NCBI RefSeq assembly: GCF_017115025.1
Contig: NZ_JABXKM010000243.1
Location: 1-61,945 of the forward strand
Length of the DNA: 61,945 bases
Direction of reading: 5' to 3'
Origin: Nostoc sp. NOS(2021)
GTDB taxonomy: Bacteria > Cyanobacteriota > Cyanobacteriia > Cyanobacteriales > Nostocaceae
Shown here: positions 35,046 to 44,178 of the stretch, one piece after another
Position numbering within the stretch: position 1 is the stretch's first letter
Layout of the letters: each line of letters begins with the position of its first letter
Made by a program: the position numbers and the translations under genes
The notes under the pieces: model-generated
Databases searched by the model: none
The model's input: only the letters and a program-made list of their open reading frames with translations
Told to the model about the DNA's origin: nothing

Positions 35046-35588
35046 TTGCTGTTGTCTCCAGACGCTTGTGCTGTTCAACCTGAATGTGCCGCTGCTGGCT
35101 TGGAATTAGCTTCTATTGCAAAGGCTGCAATTAACACAACTAAAGCTCAAAATGAGCAGGTTCCAAATAAAGCGAAGGAGAGATATTGTTCTTTTTATCC
35201 ACTTAATTTGGTTTGTGGCCCACAAGGTCAATCTTCAGTTCTTTATAATTACAAATTTCACCAAACAGTACATTACAGGAGGTCTGGTTCTCCCGACAAA
35301 TTTGTAACTCATCATTATCGAAGTTGGCGACCTGTGCCAGGGGCAATTAGAAGTTTAGCTAATAAATCTCCAGGTCGTGAATTTGGTGGTGCTTATCCTC
35401 CATCTGGTGATTATGTAATTTGGATTCGTTTAAATGATGGAGATGGTAATAATCAAACTAGTGGAGTCGTTTATGAATACTCAACTGGCGACACCATGAC
35501 ATGGGATGATTATGCAAATTCTTCTAACAATAATGTTGAGGGAGAATGGATTAGCGATCTGGTTCGTGCTGATACAGTGCCACGATAA
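35046..35588 (+). CDS. Secreted protein of unknown function, 5' end interrupted by a repeat element
   Basis: The open body encodes 180 residues. The frame is open upstream to 34941 and includes the second half of a signal peptide (LLIFKGILPQPVYA), but has no ATG there. The original GTG start with its ribosome site is at 34841; a 103-base insertion separates it. The restored protein would be 214 residues. The mature part has four early Cys (DACAVQPECA, ERYCSFYPLNLVCGPQG) that could form disulfides, and a Trp/Tyr-rich beta-type C-terminal half (DYVIWIRLNDGDGNNQTSGV). Family not recognised. As it stands it is probably a recent pseudogene or reads from a weak internal start. Confidence 0.6.
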   Translation: MLLSPDACAVQPECAAAGLELASIAKAAINTTKAQNEQVPNKAKERYCSFYPLNLVCGPQGQSSVLYNYKFHQTVHYRRSGSPDKFVTHHYRSWRPVPGAIRSLANKSPGREFGGAYPPSGDYVIWIRLNDGDGNNQTSGVVYEYSTGDTMTWDDYANSSNNNVEGEWISDLVRADTVPR

Positions 35589-35593
35589 TTCAC

Positions 35594-35739
35594 CTGACTT
35601 TTCACGGGATCTGTAAAACCTCTCTCTAAATCTCTCTCCTTGCAGGAGAGAGACTTTGAATTTTCCCCCTTCCCGTGTCGGGAAGGGGGCTAGGGGGTTA
35701 GGTCTTTCGTGGACTTTTCCACATGACCTAAATTGTCAG
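35594..35739. mobile_element. MITE, family A (copy 2), with 10-bp target duplication
   Basis: 146 bp, the reverse complement of the element at 6334-6471 with only small differences. Ends CTGAC / GTCAG, flanked by the direct repeat GATAATTCAC (35584-35593 and 35740-35749). It lies 5 bases after the stop of the secreted-protein gene. Confidence 0.85.
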
Positions 35740-35831
35740 GATAATTCACCCCCTCGTAATTGGAAAGATTGACCTCAATAAAAGCGCGATGTGGCTGTTC
35801 AATTACTAAATCTAAATCAACATAGCCTAAA

Positions 35832-36007
35832 CTCGACTTTATCCATTTTTTTCGCAATGCGATCGTTATCGCTGAAACCTCTGTGGAACGGTAGTTTTAC
35901 TTTTTTAACTTCATCGATAATCTGTGACGTGGAAAAAGTATTTGCCAAAAAGCCAGGGTTTTTGCCGGATAAAGAAAACCGAGTTCTTAATTTTGGATAA
36001 AGTCGAG
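35832..36007. mobile_element. MITE, family C, 14-bp ends and 5-bp target duplication
   Basis: 176 bp with perfect 14-bp inverted ends CTCGACTTTATCCA / TGGATAAAGTCGAG and the flanking direct repeat CTAAA (35827-35831 and 36008-36012). Open frames across it on both strands (for example 35817-36023 minus) follow from the inverted structure and are not called as genes. Confidence 0.85.
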
Positions 36008-36054
36008 CTAAAAAGCTATGCAAAAATTAAGCGGTTGTACGCTGTGCAAGGTTG

Positions 36055-36231
36055 ATGAGTGAAAAGAAGGAATTACGGGGCTATGTTTCTCCAGAGTTAA
36101 ACCGATTGTTTCGGGCTGTGGTAGCTCTCAAAGATAAAAACCTCAGCGATACTATCGCTGAGGCTCTAGAATACTGGCTCAATAAGCCTGAAAACCAGGA
36201 GCTAATTAAAAAGCATAATTTGGGTAAATAA
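36055..36231 (+). CDS. Small ribbon-helix-helix-like protein
   Basis: A 58-residue protein, ELRGYVSPELNRLFRAVVAL, then KDKNLSDTIAEALEYWLNKP: a short strand and two helices in the CopG/Arc pattern. ATG at 36055. It probably binds DNA as a dimer, as a regulator or antitoxin. No toxin gene follows; a transglutaminase gene on the other strand starts its 3' end 12 bases away. Confidence 0.6.
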   Translation: MSEKKELRGYVSPELNRLFRAVVALKDKNLSDTIAEALEYWLNKPENQELIKKHNLGK

Positions 36232-36242
36232 ATGGAAGAAAT

Positions 36243-37913
36243 TCAAAAGGGCGGCAATTCTTTAAGAATTGTGAACCGAATATGATTAATCGCCAAATCA
36301 CCGATGGGGATATCTTCTTTGGTTAGCCGCGCACCTTGACTGGTCACGGTTTCAAAGGTGATACCTTTGCCAATTTCAATGTGATACCAGCATAAGCCCA
36401 TAAAAAAGCGCGTCGGATAAGGCCCACCTTCACCCACATCGTCAGGATTTGATTCCATTGGCAACCAGCCAAAATTAGGGATGTAGAACTCCAGCCAAAC
36501 ATGATTAAAGTCGGGTTGTAGCGGCACTCCTTGTAAGTCACTATGGGGAGGACATTTGTACCTACCGACGGTGCGGCAGGGGATGCCATTTAAACGGGAT
36601 AGGGCAAGTAAGACGCCAACATATTCGCCACAGGAACCAACGCCCCGTTCTAAAACTATATCTGGCGTGTCAATGTAAGGTTTAATACCGTAGGATAACT
36701 GGTCATAGACGTAGTTGCGGATGCGATGCATTTTCCGCAGCACATTGGTTTCAGAACCAATCGCTTCTCTGGCGGCACGGCGAACAATGGTAGCATCCAT
36801 TGCTAAATCGTCGTCATCCACTAGGTAGCGTGTTTGCAATTCTGGGGACAGTTCCGGTATATCTTCCACATTTCTGGGTGTGATGCGATACTTAATGCCT
36901 CGAACTTCCAAAAGTGCTTTCCAGCCAAATATATGCCGTTCACCTGGGGCAAGAGAATCAAATTTAAAGACTGCTACACGTTGCCCCTCTACCACTTCTT
37001 CGGTAAAGGGTATACCAATGGGTTCAACGTGTTTCACCTTTTGACGCTCAGTTTCGGATGGTAGGGCGATGCGCCATTCCACATCAGGTAAATAAACCTC
37101 GTCTAAGGGTGCAATTTCCTCAGCATAAGACATTTCAATGAGATAGCCGTTAGAGAGGGCGTAGCGCTGATCTGGATCGTAATGATAATACAGAGGATGA
37201 ATAAAAGTGCGATCGCGGAACGTTAACTCATGACTTGGATCAGCATTGGGGTTGTCCCGGATATAAGCCTCCTCTGAGGCGTAGGCGACGTAAATACTTT
37301 CTTTGCCTGTTTCGCCATTTTTATGGATCGCTATGCCTGTGGGACATTCAAAGGGTGTCAGGACACTGAATTTAAGTTCTCCCGTCGCCCTGTCCATCGC
37401 GTAAACTGATTGTTCAGTGCGATCGCAAATCCACAGCATTTCTTGACTCACTGCCAAATTTTCTATCCCAACTCCAGGGGCATAAAATCTGGTAATCTCT
37501 TTTCGGGTTTCGCGGTCAAAAATCAGAATGTAGCCCAGCCTTTGGGAACTGACATAAACTGTTGTTTCCCAAACAGCAACGCCGTCAGCCTCATAAGGCA
37601 ATGTCACAAAATGTTCCAGATCCAAAGCATTCAGCTTGCACAAGTAAACACTATTTTCTCGGCTCACCCACAGGGTATCTTCCCATGCCGCTAGACCAGT
37701 GACATCGGTAAATTCTTTAACTTGATGGGGATTGAGAATTTTGCTGTTGTCAGAGGTGGGATCAATCTCCAGTAGATGCCCTTTAATACTGTCAATGGCA
37801 ATCAGTCTATCTTTGATGAAAGTAATGCCACACAGGGTAGCAGCAGTAAGCGGTCGAATTGTTTTTTGCCCAAACATCTGGCTTGCGGTCAAAGTGGGGA
37901 GTGCAAAACTCAT
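36243..37913 (-). CDS. Transglutaminase-like protein with N-terminal propeller-type repeats
   Basis: A 556-residue protein from the ATG at 37913 (MSFALPTLTAS); the frame upstream to 37967 runs through a GGGGAGG-type repeat. The N-terminal half (about 20-230) carries repeats such as GITFIKDRLIAID, GLAAWEDTLWVS, GVAVWETTVYVS and NLAVSQEMLWICD, as in a beta-propeller. The C-terminal half has the transglutaminase core: Cys in GVGSCGEYVGVLLALSRLNG, His in FNHVWLEFY and Asp/Asn in MESNPDD. No signal peptide is evident. It could act as a protease or a peptidase-like enzyme rather than a cross-linker. Confidence 0.85.
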   Translation of the reverse strand: MSFALPTLTASQMFGQKTIRPLTAATLCGITFIKDRLIAIDSIKGHLLEIDPTSDNSKILNPHQVKEFTDVTGLAAWEDTLWVSRENSVYLCKLNALDLEHFVTLPYEADGVAVWETTVYVSSQRLGYILIFDRETRKEITRFYAPGVGIENLAVSQEMLWICDRTEQSVYAMDRATGELKFSVLTPFECPTGIAIHKNGETGKESIYVAYASEEAYIRDNPNADPSHELTFRDRTFIHPLYYHYDPDQRYALSNGYLIEMSYAEEIAPLDEVYLPDVEWRIALPSETERQKVKHVEPIGIPFTEEVVEGQRVAVFKFDSLAPGERHIFGWKALLEVRGIKYRITPRNVEDIPELSPELQTRYLVDDDDLAMDATIVRRAAREAIGSETNVLRKMHRIRNYVYDQLSYGIKPYIDTPDIVLERGVGSCGEYVGVLLALSRLNGIPCRTVGRYKCPPHSDLQGVPLQPDFNHVWLEFYIPNFGWLPMESNPDDVGEGGPYPTRFFMGLCWYHIEIGKGITFETVTSQGARLTKEDIPIGDLAINHIRFTILKELPPF

Positions 37914-38173
37914 AGAACCTTGTGGGAAGTGTAAAAACCCCTCACCTTTAGGTAGGGGAGGAAACATGACTCGCTCTATTACTCACAATTATCGGTACAA
38001 TGTGTTCCGAAAAACTCTTTCGTGAGAAATAATACTATGTTAAAAAAGAAGAAATTTACAAATGTTAAGAATTACATATACATTCATCCAACGGGGCCAC
38101 AGCCTTAATGTAACTTTAGGAGATGGTTTTCCAGCCTTCACTAAATTATGATCGAATTTTGTAACCATTTGCT

Positions 38174-41044
38174 GTGACCTACACGATGTCTGCTAATTCT
38201 CTGCCTGAAGGTGCCGCCGTTTGGCATAGTTTAGAAGTTGATAAAGCGTTAGACCTGCTCGATAGTAATGCAGACAGTGGCTTAACACCCCAAGAAATTC
38301 AACAGAGATTGCAAAAATACGGCCCTAACGAATTACAAGAAACTGCTGGCCGTAGTACTTGGGAAATTCTGCTGGATCAGTTCAAGAACATTATGTTGTT
38401 GATGCTGATTGGCGTAGCTCTCATTTCTGGGTTGATAGACCTATGGGGTTGGCGAACCGGCACCTTGAAGCCTGGTGAAGTGCCATTTAAAGATACGATC
38501 GCGATCTTAGCAATTGTCATCCTCAATGGCATACTCGGCTACGTCCAAGAAAGCCGTGCCGAAAAAGCCCTGGCAGCCTTGAAAAAACTCACCTCTCCTT
38601 TGGTGCGAGTCATCCGCGACGCTAGATTGGTGGAACTAGCGGCCAAGGAACTAGTTCCGGGAGATGTGATGCTGCTGGAAGCTGGGATGCAAATAGCCGC
38701 AGATGGACGCTTGATAGAACAGTCTAATTTACAAGTGCGTGAGTCGGCACTGACGGGTGAAGCCGAAGCGGTGAATAAACAGGCAACGCTAAAATTACCG
38801 GAAGAAACAGATTTAGGCGATCGCTTAAATGTCGTCTTTCAAGGAACCGAAGTAGTCCAAGGACGAGGCAAAGTTCTGGTGACTAACACTGGAATGACTA
38901 CAGAACTCGGTAAAATTGCTGCGATGTTGCAGGCGGTAGAAAGTGAACCTACGCCTTTACAGCAACGAATGACTCAACTGGGTAATGTCCTGGTTACGGG
39001 TTCTTTAATTCTCGTGGCGATCGTCGTTGTCGGTGGTGTGATCAAGGACGGCGGTTTTAAAAACATCCAAGAACTCTTGGAAGTATCCTTGAGTATGGCG
39101 GTTGCTGTGGTGCCAGAAGGTTTACCAGCTGTAATTACCGTCACTCTGGCACTGGGAACCCAGCGAATGGTGCGCCAGAACGCCTTGATTCGCAAATTGC
39201 CAGCAGTGGAAACATTGGGTTCTGTAACTACTATCTGTTCTGATAAAACCGGCACCCTAACTCAAAATAAAATGGTGGTGCAATCGGTTTCTACTAATAA
39301 CAAAACTTTTCGCGTCACCGGCGAAGGTTATGCTCCCACAGGGGATTTTCAGTTAAATGGTCAAAAAATCTCCCTAGAAGAGTCTCCAGAAATCTCAGCG
39401 TTGTCAGTCGCCTGTGCCGTTTGTAATGATTCGGTGTTGCAAAAAGAACAAGGTGAATGGGCGATTTTGGGAGATCCCACAGAGGGGGCATTGTTAACAC
39501 TGGCGGGAAAAGCGGGAATCGAAAAAGACCAGTGGAACAGTAAGTTACCCAGAGTTAGGGAGTTTCCCTTTTCCTCAGAACGCAAGCGGATGAGCGTGAT
39601 TTTTCAGGTGCAGCAAGTCGCCACAGGTGAAGCGTCTTCGAGAGGCGTTGACCCAGCGATCGCGAGTTTATTACAATCTGAACCTTACTTAATGTTTACC
39701 AAAGGTTCTCCAGAGTTAATTTTGGCACGTTCTGCTCAAATTCATTTGGGTAATGATACAGCCCCCTTGAGCGAAGAACAACGCCAGAAAATTTTGGCAG
39801 AAAATGACCAAATGGCGAGTCAAGGTTTGCGGGTGCTAGGTTTTGCCTACAAACCTCTGGCACAGATTCCCCCGGAAGGTTCAGATGAGACATCCGAGCA
39901 AAACTTGGTGTGGCTGGGATTGGTGGGAATGCTAGATGCGCCACGCCCAGAGGTAAGGTTAGCAGTCCAAGAGTGTCGGGATGCAGGCATTCGCCCAGTG
40001 ATGATTACTGGCGACCACCAACTAACAGCACGAGCGATCGCTACAAATTTAGGAATTGCCCAAGAAGGCGATCGCGTCCTTACAGGTCAAGAATTGCAAC
40101 GGATGAGTGACCAGGAATTAGAGCAAAACGTTGACCTGGTGAGCATCTATGCCAGGGTTTCCCCAGAACACAAACTGCGAATTGTCCAAGCACTGCAACG
40201 GCGGGGCCGATTTGTGGCGATGACAGGCGATGGTGTCAACGATGCCCCAGCCCTCAAACAAGCTGACATCGGGATTGCAATGGGCATTACTGGCACCGAT
40301 GTCAGTAAAGAAGCCAGTGACATGGTGTTACTTGATGACAACTTCGCTACCATTGTCAGCGCCACCAGGGAAGGCAGAGTTGTTTACACCAATATCCGCC
40401 GCTTTATTAAATACATCCTCGGCAGTAACATTGGCGAAGTTCTCACAATTGCAGCTGCACCCTTAATTGGTTTAGGAGGCGTTCCCCTTACTCCCTTACA
40501 AATTCTGTGGATGAACTTGGTAACAGACGGTTTACCAGCCTTGGCATTAGCTGTGGAACCTCCAGAACCGGATGTGATGCAACGTCCGCCTTTTAGTCCC
40601 CGCGAAAGTATTTTCGCTAGGGGATTGGGTTCTTATATAATTCGCATTGGGATAATATTTGCCATTATCACCATTGCCTTGATGTGGTGGGCTTATCAAC
40701 ATACCCATGCCCCTAGCTATCAGGGCGATCGCGAAGCTTGGAAAACAATGGTATTTACTACCTTGTGTATTGCCCAAATGGGTCATGCGATCGCTATTCG
40801 CTCCAATAACCGACTGACTATCGAGATGAATCCCTTCTCCAATATCTTTGTATTAGCAGCTGTTGTTGTCACCACCATTTTGCAGTTGATGCTAGTTTAC
40901 GTCCCACCCCTGCGAGAGTTCTTTGGTACTCACTACCTGAATATGCAGGAATTAGGGGTTTGTATTGGCTTCAGTGCCTTAATGTTTGTGTGGATTGAAT
41001 TGGAGAAGATATTTTTGCGGATTATGGGCAAAAAAGCTGTGTGA
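38174..41044 (+). CDS. P-type cation-transporting ATPase (Ca2+-ATPase, PMR1/PacL-like)
   Basis: A 956-residue P2-type ATPase. Motifs: TGEA in the actuator domain (about 194-197), PEGLP in M4 (314-318), phosphorylation site DKTGTLT (Asp357), KGSPE nucleotide domain, hinge [20 protein letters not shown], and M6 [15 protein letters not shown] with N..TD in M6 is the Ca2+-binding pattern of SERCA/PMR1 pumps. It should export Ca2+ (possibly Mn2+) across the cell membrane. GTG at 38174 is the frame start; ATG at 38186 is an alternative. The segment [15 protein letters not shown] (about 487-501) in the N domain looks repeat-derived. Confidence 0.92.
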   Translation: MTYTMSANSLPEGAAVWHSLEVDKALDLLDSNADSGLTPQEIQQRLQKYGPNELQETAGRSTWEILLDQFKNIMLLMLIGVALISGLIDLWGWRTGTLKPGEVPFKDTIAILAIVILNGILGYVQESRAEKALAALKKLTSPLVRVIRDARLVELAAKELVPGDVMLLEAGMQIAADGRLIEQSNLQVRESALTGEAEAVNKQATLKLPEETDLGDRLNVVFQGTEVVQGRGKVLVTNTGMTTELGKIAAMLQAVESEPTPLQQRMTQLGNVLVTGSLILVAIVVVGGVIKDGGFKNIQELLEVSLSMAVAVVPEGLPAVITVTLALGTQRMVRQNALIRKLPAVETLGSVTTICSDKTGTLTQNKMVVQSVSTNNKTFRVTGEGYAPTGDFQLNGQKISLEESPEISALSVACAVCNDSVLQKEQGEWAILGDPTEGALLTLAGKAGIEKDQWNSKLPRVREFPFSSERKRMSVIFQVQQVATGEASSRGVDPAIASLLQSEPYLMFTKGSPELILARSAQIHLGNDTAPLSEEQRQKILAENDQMASQGLRVLGFAYKPLAQIPPEGSDETSEQNLVWLGLVGMLDAPRPEVRLAVQECRDAGIRPVMITGDHQLTARAIATNLGIAQEGDRVLTGQELQRMSDQELEQNVDLVSIYARVSPEHKLRIVQALQRRGRFVAMTGDGVNDAPALKQADIGIAMGITGTDVSKEASDMVLLDDNFATIVSATREGRVVYTNIRRFIKYILGSNIGEVLTIAAAPLIGLGGVPLTPLQILWMNLVTDGLPALALAVEPPEPDVMQRPPFSPRESIFARGLGSYIIRIGIIFAIITIALMWWAYQHTHAPSYQGDREAWKTMVFTTLCIAQMGHAIAIRSNNRLTIEMNPFSNIFVLAAVVVTTILQLMLVYVPPLREFFGTHYLNMQELGVCIGFSALMFVWIELEKIFLRIMGKKAV

Positions 41045-41201
41045 GAGCATGGATAATGTTATTAAGCCAGAGCGTACATCATTGCCACAATCTAAGGAGG
41101 ATAGTGTAGAGGAGTTTTTAACCGAGTACCGTGGGTTTAAGTCCCCCGGTTCTCTTCACCGGTAAGTTTTGGGTCGGGGTCTAAATCCCCGTCACAAAAC
41201 T

Positions 41202-41235
41202 TAATTACGAATTACGAATTACGAATTACGAATTA
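41202..41235. repeat. Heptamer array AATTACG
   Basis: More than four copies of AATTACG, the same unit as at 14076-14110. It lies after the P-type ATPase gene. Upstream, 41120-41195 is a repeat-like stretch with GGGTTTAAGTCCCCCGG. Confidence 0.85.
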
Positions 41236-41273
41236 TTTAAGATGCGATCGTTAACTCCAACGATCGCATTATT

Positions 41274-41621
41274 TCAAGAATTATTTCTAATCAACTGCAA
41301 CAAGATAGACTCAAGACTTTGTAATGCAGCGTTTGTAGTGCGCTGATGTTCTTCAAAATTACGCTGATGTTCTTCATGGCTATCACGTAACTCAAGTAAC
41401 ACATCGTCCAAAATCGCACTACGACCCAGAACACGGTCAACGTTACTGGTAAGCTCTCTCATTTCCTGGCTTAGTTCATTCAGTTGTGCCTGAGTGTTAG
41501 CTTGTCTAATAGTTAAATTGTCTAATTGTTCTTGTGTACTAGTTTGTCTTTGTGCCAACCCCAAGATTATTTGTTCAATACGGTCTATTCGGTTAGGGAA
41601 GTATTCAGGTGCGTCAGTCAT
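41274..41621 (-). CDS. Small coiled-coil protein of unknown function
   Basis: A 115-residue protein made almost entirely of amphipathic helix: QEQLDNLTIRQANTQAQLNE and HEEHQRNFEEHQRTTNAALQ with two tandem EEHQR repeats. ATG at 41621 has a ribosome site (AAGGAA). Proteins of this type (NRIDRIEQIILGLAQRQ opening) are common in cyanobacteria; the role is unknown. It diverges from recF. Confidence 0.7.
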   Translation of the reverse strand: MTDAPEYFPNRIDRIEQIILGLAQRQTSTQEQLDNLTIRQANTQAQLNELSQEMRELTSNVDRVLGRSAILDDVLLELRDSHEEHQRNFEEHQRTTNAALQSLESILLQLIRNNS

Positions 41622-41702
41622 TTTCCTTGTGTTGAACTTCTACAATTTTACTTCTATAGCTGTGTCTAACCTTCGTAGCGTTCTCTTTTCCTTCTGTTCC
41701 CT

Positions 41703-42848
41703 ATGTATCTTAAAACTCTAAGCCTCCGACAATTTCGCAATTATCAAGACCAGCAGGTTGAGTTTACTGCTGCTAAAACAATTTTGGTAGGTAATAACGC
41801 TCAGGGAAAGTCGAATTTGTTGGAGGCGGTGGAGTTACTGGCGACATTGCGATCGCACCGAATGACCCGCGATCGCGATTTAGTTCAAGAAGGGGAGGCC
41901 ATAGCCCAAATTAATGCCACCCTTGAGCGACAAACAGGCGTTAGTGACCTGACCTTAACCCTCCGCCGCAATGGTCGCCGTAGCGTTGCTCTCAATGGTG
42001 AATCTATCCGCCGTCAAATAGATTTTCTCGGCGTTCTCAATGCAGTCCAATTTTCCAGCTTGGATTTAGAACTAGTACGCGGCGGCCCCGAAGGTCGCCG
42101 CAACTGGTTAGATACACTCTTAATTCAACTCGAACCAGTTTATGCTCACATTTTGCAGCAGTATAACCATGTGTTACGCCAGCGCAATGCTTTTTTAAAA
42201 AAAAATCAAGACGGGCTAAACCCTAGCTATCCGCTAACAGCACTGGACACTCAGCACACAGAACTGGCGGTGTGGGATGCACAGTTAGCCACCACAGGAA
42301 CCAGGGTAATTAGACGACGCGATCGCGCCATCCAAAGACTAGCTCCCATTGCTACCGCTTGGCACGCCAGTATCAGCGGCAGTACAGAAATTCTGCAAAT
42401 CAAGTACCTGCCTAATATTCCTTTAGAGGATAATCATCCAGAAGAAGTGCAGCAAGCTTTTTTAGCAAAAATTCAGCAGCGAACCGTTGCTGAAATGCAC
42501 CAAGGCACTACCCTTGTCGGCCCCCATCGAGACGAAATAGAATTAACAATTAACCAGACACCTGCTCGTCAATACGGTTCTCAAGGTCAACAACGAACGC
42601 TGGTTCTAGCCTTAAAATTAGCAGAATTACAATTAATTGAAGAAGTCGTCAAAGAGCCACCGTTGCTATTACTTGATGATGTTCTTGCCGAACTAGATTT
42701 ATCCCGCCAAAATCAATTGCTTGATGCTATTCAAGACCGCTTTCAGACCCTGATTACTACCACTCACTTAGGTTCTTTTGATTCTCAGTGGTTGAAGTCC
42801 TCCCAAATTCTGTTTGTGAAAGGAGGAGAAATAATTCCAAATTATTAA
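41703..42848 (+). CDS. recF: DNA replication and repair protein RecF
   Basis: A 381-residue SMC-like ATPase. Walker A GNNAQGKSNLLEAV (about 30-43), signature QGQQRTLVLALKL (about 298-310), Walker B PLLLLDDVLAELD (about 320-332). The opening MYLKTLSLRQFRNYQDQQVE is diagnostic. RecF acts with RecO and RecR to load RecA at single-stranded gaps. It is not next to dnaA/dnaN as in many bacteria, but this is usual in cyanobacteria. Confidence 0.95.
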   Translation: MYLKTLSLRQFRNYQDQQVEFTAAKTILVGNNAQGKSNLLEAVELLATLRSHRMTRDRDLVQEGEAIAQINATLERQTGVSDLTLTLRRNGRRSVALNGESIRRQIDFLGVLNAVQFSSLDLELVRGGPEGRRNWLDTLLIQLEPVYAHILQQYNHVLRQRNAFLKKNQDGLNPSYPLTALDTQHTELAVWDAQLATTGTRVIRRRDRAIQRLAPIATAWHASISGSTEILQIKYLPNIPLEDNHPEEVQQAFLAKIQQRTVAEMHQGTTLVGPHRDEIELTINQTPARQYGSQGQQRTLVLALKLAELQLIEEVVKEPPLLLLDDVLAELDLSRQNQLLDAIQDRFQTLITTTHLGSFDSQWLKSSQILFVKGGEIIPNY

Positions 42849-42855
42849 CTAATGA

Positions 42856-43314
42856 CTAATCACGTTTTTCTAACCTTTTAAAAACGTTGAGAACCAGAAA
42901 AGTCAGCACAGCACCAATTAATCCTAACTGCCACAAACCACACCCGGCAGCAATTCCCAAAGCAGCCGAAACCCAAATAGCTGCTGCTGATGTCAGTCCG
43001 TGAATGTGAAGTTGCTGTGTTTGCTGGGAAGATTGGCGTACAATTTCTCCAGCACCGAGAAATCCCACACCGGCTGCAATTCCCTGAATCACGCGGCTGA
43101 GTGCATCATGACTGGACTGTGACCCACTTGTTTGCATAATTATGAGAGTAAACATCGCTGAACCTAAACTCACGAGTATATGAGTTCTTAAACCCGCTGG
43201 TTTGTGCCTAATTTGGCGTTCTAAGCCGATAATTGCTCCAATAAGCAATGCAAGACATAGCCTGAAGCTGATATTTAGCCAATCATTAGTTGCAAGGTAG
43301 TAAGTGTTTGGCAA
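42856..43314 (-). CDS. MgtC/SapB family membrane protein
   Basis: A 152-residue membrane protein with four to five hydrophobic segments. The family signature is LCLALLIGAIIGLERQIRHK, then PAGLRTHILVSLGSAMFTLI and GVGFLGAGEI. MgtC proteins modulate ATP synthase or P-type ATPases and help growth at low Mg2+; the cyanobacterial function is not settled. Its stop is 7 bases from the recF stop (convergent). Confidence 0.9.
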   Translation of the reverse strand: MPNTYYLATNDWLNISFRLCLALLIGAIIGLERQIRHKPAGLRTHILVSLGSAMFTLIIMQTSGSQSSHDALSRVIQGIAAGVGFLGAGEIVRQSSQQTQQLHIHGLTSAAAIWVSAALGIAAGCGLWQLGLIGAVLTFLVLNVFKRLEKRD

Positions 43315-44178
43315 TGCTTAGTCTGGTATAGATAATTTTATATCTTACTACAGTAGGCGTAAATCTAGCTACCATCTCAATTAACCAGACAAGTTGCTTG
43401 AGCAACTTGTTTAGGCAAACTTATGCCACACTGTACTAGGTTAATTAGTAATATTTTTACAAAAATAGTGCAAAAATATTTTAATCTTTTATTGATGGAG
43501 TCTAATTCAAGGCGTGTAATTTAATAGCCTATATCATATAGCAATCCGATTTGATTTTTGAACAAGACTCAGTACGGATCTATCCCCTCTTTCCTGTTCC
43601 CTGTTCCCTGTTCCCTGTTCCCTGCCCACGCAAGTAAATTCAGGAATCAAATCTGAGTCCTATATTTGGATTCTATAAAATTCTGTAATACTTTTTAAGG
43701 TGCAAATTAATATCTTCCATTGTTAGGATTATTTGCCAATAAGATATTATTTTGGTCAAGAAAAAATGAAGGTTTGCATTGTTAAATTATGACAATGATC
43801 ATAATCTGGGCAAACGACATGACTTTTAACTTTATTAAATAGTTTTTTGACTATTTAAAATGACTGAACTATAAAATTCTACCTTAAATTGCTAGATTTA
43901 ACCCATACACTCAATAATTAGAGATGAGACCGCGATCTACAATCTCGTAAAAGAACTAAACCCCCGGTTTCAGTCAAGGAAGGCAATGAAGGAAAAATTT
44001 GATTTATAAAGGAGTCGAATTACAGCAATACATCGTGCAACCAGCAATTAACCACTAATAAGGTCGGTAAATTAAACGTAAATGCTGAAAAATCCTCCTA
44101 TTAGTGGATTGAAGACTGATAACGTATCACAAGGAAATGGCTATGGCTATAGATAGACAACTGACACTAAGAAATTGA
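43315..44178. other. Long intergenic region with a MITE-like repeat
   Basis: No gene. It contains the MITE-like element at 43537-43664. The last 300 bases before the PEP-synthase-like gene are AT-rich and probably hold its promoter. A Shine-Dalgarno-like AAGGA (44131-44135) lies too far from the GTG at 44179 to serve it. Confidence 0.5.
43537..43664. mobile_element. MITE-like element with heptamer array CCCTGTT
   Basis: About 128 bp with imperfect 24-bp inverted ends (TATAG then ATTTGATT at both ends, 19 of 24 matching). The centre holds CCCTGTT in about four copies (43593-43624). The end word TATAG is shared with the element at 34899-35003, so they may be related. Confidence 0.65.

Noticed and set aside
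35817..36023. 68-codon minus-strand frame across MITE family C
   Set aside because: It is produced by the inverted-repeat element itself; both strands are open.
41049..41165. 38-codon frame after the P-type ATPase gene
   Set aside because: Ends within a dispersed GGGTTTAAGTCCCCCGG-type repeat and has no family likeness; could be chance.
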